Origin: Pectobacterium sp013449375 | GTDB taxonomy: Bacteria > Pseudomonadota > Gammaproteobacteria > Enterobacterales > Enterobacteriaceae | Direction: 5' to 3' (one strand) | Assembly (NCBI RefSeq): GCF_048593165.1 | Contig: NZ_CP184271.1 | Length of the DNA stretch: 64,000 bases | In this document: one piece after another, positions 60,801-64,000 of the stretch | Position numbering within the stretch: position 1 is the first letter of the stretch | How the letters are laid out: every line of letters starts with the position of its first letter | The notes under the pieces: model-generated | What the model saw: only the letters and a program-made list of their open reading frames with translations | What the model was told of the DNA's origin: nothing | Databases searched by the model: none | Position numbers and translations under genes: made by a program

Positions 60801-63395
60801 GTGCTGTTCTGGATGATGCTGATGCCAGGGAACGTTTACGCCGCTTGCCCAAAGCGCGCCGAGCGTTGAGAGCAGATGCTCGCCGGATAACGCAACATCT
60901 TTTGCCGTGGGTAATGAAGCATAAATCAAGGCTCCATCTTCCGCGCTGAAATGCTGCTTGGCGGACGACTCCAGTGAACGCCCCGGTCCAACTTCAAGGA
61001 ATACGAAGTCATGATGTTCGTCAGCCATCAGCGTTTTGAAGCCATGAGAGAACAGAACGGTATTGCGAACGTGCCTAACCCAATAATCGCTGCTTTTAGC
61101 GATGTCTTCACTCATCCATTCGCCGTTGACGGTCGAGACAATAGGGATTTTCGGCGTATGGAGCTCGATGCTATCAATGACCTTTTTGAAGGCGGGCAGC
61201 ATGGGTTCCATCATGTGTGAGTGGAAAGCATGCGAAGTATCCAGATGTTTGCAGAAGATATTGCTGTCTTCCAACTGCTGTTGGAAACGCGCGACATCGT
61301 TTGAAGCACCGGCGATGACACATAATCCAGGGTAGTTAACCGCCGCAATTTCCAGCTTGCTACCGTGAAGTTTAGCCTTCAGGCTTTCTTCATCGAGCAG
61401 GACAGCAAGCATATCTCCCGCGGGTAATGCCTGTACCATCTTGCCCCGCAGCGCGACGGCTTTCAGTGCATCTTCCAGTGAGAATACGCCGGACAAGCAC
61501 GCCGCCACGTATTCCCCCACGCTGTGCCCAATCATGACATCCGGCTGAATGCCCCATGACATCCACAATTTTGCCAGACTGTACTCGATCACGAACAGGG
61601 ACGGCTGGGTAAACTGGGTTTCATTGATACGGGACTCGGCGGTGTCGTCGCTGTCCTGAAAGATAATCGACGTCAGATTGACGTCCAGAATTGGCTCCAG
61701 ATAGTCACAGCATTGATCCAGGCTCGTGCGGAAAACATCGTAGGTGTCGTACAGTTCACGCGCCATATTGACGTACTGATTGCCCTGTCCCGGGAACATA
61801 AACACGACGGATTTTTGGTTTTTTCCCTGCTGCGCCACCACCAGTGACGGCTGATCCAGCTTGGCCAGCAGTGAATTACGATCCTTCCCGATAATGGCCG
61901 TGCTGTGTGAGAACTTTTGTCTCCCAACCTGTAGGGTGTAGGCGATATCTGCCAGATTGGCATCGTCATGTGTACTGAGGTAATCGCGCAGGCGGCGTTT
62001 CATGTCTTCCAGCGCCGTGCGACTTTTGGCGGAGAAAGGCAAAACCAGCAGGCTGTTATCATGGGTATCGCCCGATTTTAGCGGCGGAGCGGCTTCCAGA
62101 ATGACACAGGCATTGGTGCCTCCGACGCCAAAAGAGTTCACCAGCGCACGATGCGGTGTTTCTGATGGTTCCAGCTCGCTGAGTTCGGTGTTCATGATGA
62201 ACGGGCTGGTTTCAAACTCAATGTTAGGGTTTGGCGATTCGAAATGGAGCGAGGCCGGCAGTTTGCCGGTTTCCAGCGCCAGTGACGCTTTAATGAGGCT
62301 GGCCATGCCTGACGCCGCGTCCGTATGGCCGATGTTGGTTTTCACCGATCCCAGACGGCAATATTGGGTTTTATCCGTGTATTCCTGAAACGTCTGTGTG
62401 AGCGAGGTGAATTCGATGGGATCGCCCAGCGCCGTCGCGGTGCCGTGAGCTTCAACAAAGTTGATCGTGGCGGGATCGAGCTGTGCATTGGCGATCGCCT
62501 GTTTGGCAACGGCGATTTGCCCGTCGATGCTCGGTGCGGTAAAACCGGCCTTCAGGTTACCGTCGTTATTCACTGCACCGCCTTTCAGTACAGCATAAAT
62601 ATGGTCGCCGTCGCGTACGGCGTCATTCAGACGTTTCAGTAATACGACGCCAGCACCGCGGCTGAACACCGTGCCGTTGGCTCGCGAGTCGAAGGCATAG
62701 CAGCGGCCATCAGCGGATTCCATGCCGCCTTGCATGTAGGGGTAACCCCGACGTTCTGGCGTATCTACGGAAACACTGCCTGCAACGATCAAGTCACTTT
62801 CCCCGTTCAACAGGCTATTCATGCCCATCACGACGGCGACCATCGCAGTTGAACAGGCGGTCTGTACGTTAACACTTGGCCCTTTGAGGTTGAGCTTGTA
62901 AGAAACCCGGGTCGTTACGTAATCTTTATCATTGTTGGTGACGACCGATGCGCCGCTGGCATACTTCTGTACTTCAGGGTGGGCGTTAACTTTACTCAAA
63001 TGCCAGGCGGTTCCTGTTCCGCCGAAGATGCCAACCTTACCGGGGTAGGTGGCTGGGACGTAGCCGGCATCTTCAAACGCGTGCCAGCAGCATTCCAAAA
63101 AGACGCGATGCTGGGGATCCATAATTTCAGCATCGCGCGGTGTGATATCAAAGAAATTAGCGTCAAAGTGCTGTGCGTTACCCAAAATTCCCCGACGGCG
63201 AATATAGTTGGGCGAGGCGATCATCTCTTCTTCAATGCCTGACTCCCTCAGTTCTTCTTCACTGAATGTGCTGATCGTCTCCACGCCGTCCAACAGGTTT
63301 TGCCAAAATATCGCGGTATCTTCCGCACCGGGAAAGCGGGCCGACATTCCTACAATAGCAATATCCTTATCGCGGAACTGTTCTTGCTGTTTCAT
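57855..63395 (-). CDS. Type I polyketide synthase, KS-AT-KR-(DH-like)-ACP
   Basis: The 1846-residue product is one PKS module. Ketosynthase: 10-435 with the Cys181 nucleophile (TACSTA), His317 (EAHGTA) and His357 (KTNIGHTDA). Acyltransferase: 530-820 with GHSVGE (Ser625) and HAFH at 722-725, the malonyl-CoA signature. Ketoreductase: structural part from 920, catalytic part 1160-1355 with the NADPH site GGLGGLG (1167-1173), the serine in LFSSITS and Tyr1322. A dehydratase-like domain spans 1400-1670: DEHRI at 1408 and HPAVIDAT at 1590 recall DH motifs, but the HxxxGxxxxP box is not kept, so activity is doubtful. Carrier: LGGNS, Ser1800. No ER domain. GAGG precedes the start. It feeds the NRPS 77 bases downstream. 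Confidence 0.94.
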   Translation of the reverse strand: MKQQEQFRDKDIAIVGMSARFPGAEDTAIFWQNLLDGVETISTFSEEELRESGIEEEMIASPNYIRRRGILGNAQHFDANFFDITPRDAEIMDPQHRVFLECCWHAFEDAGYVPATYPGKVGIFGGTGTAWHLSKVNAHPEVQKYASGASVVTNNDKDYVTTRVSYKLNLKGPSVNVQTACSTAMVAVVMGMNSLLNGESDLIVAGSVSVDTPERRGYPYMQGGMESADGRCYAFDSRANGTVFSRGAGVVLLKRLNDAVRDGDHIYAVLKGGAVNNDGNLKAGFTAPSIDGQIAVAKQAIANAQLDPATINFVEAHGTATALGDPIEFTSLTQTFQEYTDKTQYCRLGSVKTNIGHTDAASGMASLIKASLALETGKLPASLHFESPNPNIEFETSPFIMNTELSELEPSETPHRALVNSFGVGGTNACVILEAAPPLKSGDTHDNSLLVLPFSAKSRTALEDMKRRLRDYLSTHDDANLADIAYTLQVGRQKFSHSTAIIGKDRNSLLAKLDQPSLVVAQQGKNQKSVVFMFPGQGNQYVNMARELYDTYDVFRTSLDQCCDYLEPILDVNLTSIIFQDSDDTAESRINETQFTQPSLFVIEYSLAKLWMSWGIQPDVMIGHSVGEYVAACLSGVFSLEDALKAVALRGKMVQALPAGDMLAVLLDEESLKAKLHGSKLEIAAVNYPGLCVIAGASNDVARFQQQLEDSNIFCKHLDTSHAFHSHMMEPMLPAFKKVIDSIELHTPKIPIVSTVNGEWMSEDIAKSSDYWVRHVRNTVLFSHGFKTLMADEHHDFVFLEVGPGRSLESSAKQHFSAEDGALIYASLPTAKDVALSGEHLLSTLGALWASGVNVPWHQHHPEQHRRRIPLPGYPFERKRFALPALSSVSSDAQSEQSVKAKKRKQADIGDWFYMPTWKKTIPAKYMAGKRVEAENACWLLLTDTQGIAERTKQILEKDGHKVFFVSPGTQYQEALSEDQYTLNVASRPDYVRLLKSLTEQGLRPSHILYLWNLTAAEQVQPLDHTYLSSPLNTFYPALYLQQALVNENLLDDLHVTFATSNTFSVMGERITSPENALLVGPSRVFYHEYPEVQCHLVDIDLKQNAEQLDEFAHSLIAESHIATHGNLVAYRGNQRWEESYQAVHLKQDALGLPAELKDDGVYLITGGLGGLGILLANHLSENSNAAIILTYRAALPPREEWQSWIQQHPVDDPISEKLASILRLEARGNTIHLAQVDVNDYHGMREMLSAFPQVDGVFHTAGVAGGGIIALKNDADCANVLDPKVAGSLILDELLQDKQPDFFILFSSITSIVGDEARIDYCSGNAFMDAFAHYRNQHRRGRTVSLNWGKWGDVGMAVRWGKQLQEKKNSKLAAIEETKGDLLTQLEREGMQESYQVNLTAQDWVIDEHRIAKQPTLVGTTILSLLHEFMTCFKPQESLQVKNLMLTKPVIYTDAWPRQMRLFITPEGKGYKFSLKTRGVLELAWQEHAFGSISHGALTAGLTPLSTDAIKLSADAITSIDAIKQRCTTQVPYTPFATELGNANTGENFLSFSQRWNNHREIVQGHNEWLIHKVLGSDYTHDLTRYPYHPAVIDATAISCLSLITQEDFLPISYGKMTFLSPLGQECYVHARLKQAYQPQDNAIVMDITFLSPEGVPLLILENYTLMKMTMGNQLATSENTSTTAAAAVKVNLADKDILLPEGLDAIKRQLAHLEFAQLVVVTSDLDQLIYESIPEQATPEFLLQDSDATEGYARPALSVDYVAPENDVEKEIVNVWQSILGISGIGVNDSFTELGGNSLLAVQVVSTVSGIFEIDIRVDLFYQNQTVKGLATLILTELEALLQE

Positions 63396-63533
63396 TTCAT
63401 TACCTCACCGTGAATATATTCGCCTCCTTTCACGGCGCAGGCCGTTAACCTTCTCTCGCTGAATATTTCCAGATAAAGAAAGGTCGACGTCCTACACCGT
63501 GAATATAGAAGGGACAACTAAATTAAACGTGAA

Positions 63534-63803
63534 TTACTTTTTGCTACCCGCGATTTCAGCAGTAATCCGGCTGATGATACTTTGCAGGCCAGATGCTGAC
63601 GGATGTTGCAATGATGCTTTGATTGAAACAGGAATAGCAGGAACAGACTTTTTCCCCCAATATTTTCTGACATAAGGGAGGACTTTCTGGCCAATCGCAT
63701 AATAGTTAGCGGGCTTGGATGAATTTTGGTGACTCAGTACAACTTTAATTGCCGAAGCCACCTTCGATTTTACTGCTGCGGAATTCAATTGATTTGCAGA
63801 CAT
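63534..63803 (-). CDS. Small basic protein of unknown function inside the PKS/NRPS operon
   Basis: The 89-residue product is rich in Lys, Ser and Ala, with two helical parts (residues 5-25 and 65-85) around PANYYAIGQKVLPYVRKYWGKKS. There is no signal peptide or cysteine. It lies between the end of an upstream carrier protein (about 100 bases away) and the PKS (138 bases away), so it is probably in the same transcript. It is too short for an enzyme domain and unlike MbtH or carrier proteins. A docking or accessory protein is possible, but I cannot name a family. Confidence 0.65.
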   Translation of the reverse strand: MSANQLNSAAVKSKVASAIKVVLSHQNSSKPANYYAIGQKVLPYVRKYWGKKSVPAIPVSIKASLQHPSASGLQSIISRITAEIAGSKK

Positions 63804-63902
63804 GGTATTACCACCTATTATCAGTGAAATAAGAGAGATTAAACATATTGCTCATGACTGAGCGACTATTCCCGTGGTCAACAAATACGCTTTTTAGCGT
63901 AA

Positions 63903-64000
63903 TTACTTCTTGCTGCTTGATTTCCCAGCGTGTATTTCGCTAATACGTTTGCTTAGCATCTGTACCGTTGGGTATTGGAATAAATCAACAATAGAGATAG
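63903..64000 (-). CDS. C-terminal end of a carrier-protein-bearing synthetase (cut by window edge)
   Basis: The last 31 codons before a TAA stop read IVDLFQYPTVQMLSKRISE and end in a KSSSKK tail. The I-V-D-LFQYPT pattern is the final helix region of ACP/PCP domains in NRPS and PKS proteins. The gene enters from the right edge, so at least one more synthetase acts upstream of the PKS. Nothing more can be said about its size or domains from this window. Confidence 0.75.
   Translation of the reverse strand, partial: ISIVDLFQYPTVQMLSKRISEIHAGKSSSKK

Overview
The window reads as a chromosomal stretch of an enterobacterium, most likely a soft-rot plant pathogen of the Pectobacterium type. The core genes (uxaA, alx, fadH, rpoD-dnaG-rpsU, mdh, ftsH-folP-glmM-secG) are close to their E. 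coli counterparts, while the gene order and accessory content differ. The genus call is an inference from gene content; I could not run a search.

Layout: 1-18.6 kb is mostly host backbone: the end of uxaA, ygjV, sstT, alx with a manganese/pH riboswitch leader, ygjR, rlmG, fadH, spy, a membrane diguanylate cyclase, a DUF305 protein, a beta-glucoside PTS permease and a 6-phospho-beta-glucosidase (convergent, each behind the same kind of antiterminator target), and a periplasmic DJ-1/PfpI protein with a divergent LysR regulator. 18.66-29.43 kb is a 10.8 kb phage satellite inserted in the 3' part of the tRNA-Ile2 gene ileX. It carries integrase, AlpA-like regulator, small phage-type genes, a P4-type helicase/primase with an adjacent cluster of GGTGAACAG-type iterons, a fused prohead protease/major capsid gene, a lambda-like cos site with an IHF site, a Nu1-like small terminase/packaging protein, a lambda gpI-like tail protein and a distal cargo gene of unknown function. 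The duplicated att sequences and arm-type repeats are visible at both ends, and the working tRNA is a host/island chimera.

29.4-51.9 kb is dense core genome: ileX, mug, rpoD, dnaG, rpsU, tsaD, argR, mdh, sfsB, two tandem Mu-type HTH paralogues, ispB, rplU, rpmA, yhbE, obgE, dacB, greA, yhbY, rlmE, ftsH, folP, glmM, secG and tRNA-Leu (leuU). From 51.9 kb to the right edge lies an accessory secondary-metabolite locus read leftwards: the end of an upstream carrier protein (cut by the window edge), an 89-residue protein, a type I PKS (KS-AT-KR-DH-like-ACP), an NRPS (C-A-PCP-TE), a multi-pass membrane protein and an MDR-family reductase that could supply enoyl reduction in trans. It begins directly after leuU, whose acceptor stem carries a U-U mismatch consistent with replacement of its 3' end by an integrated island.

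How the parts work together: the satellite has modules for integration, control, replication and packaging but no portal, large terminase or full tail set, so it probably depends on a cos-type helper phage. The PKS passes a chain to the NRPS, which adds one building block and releases the product through its thioesterase. The most interesting items are the unusual capsid/cos content of the satellite with its cargo gene, the chimeric tRNA, the PKS/NRPS locus with its small unknown protein, and the paired bgl antiterminator targets.
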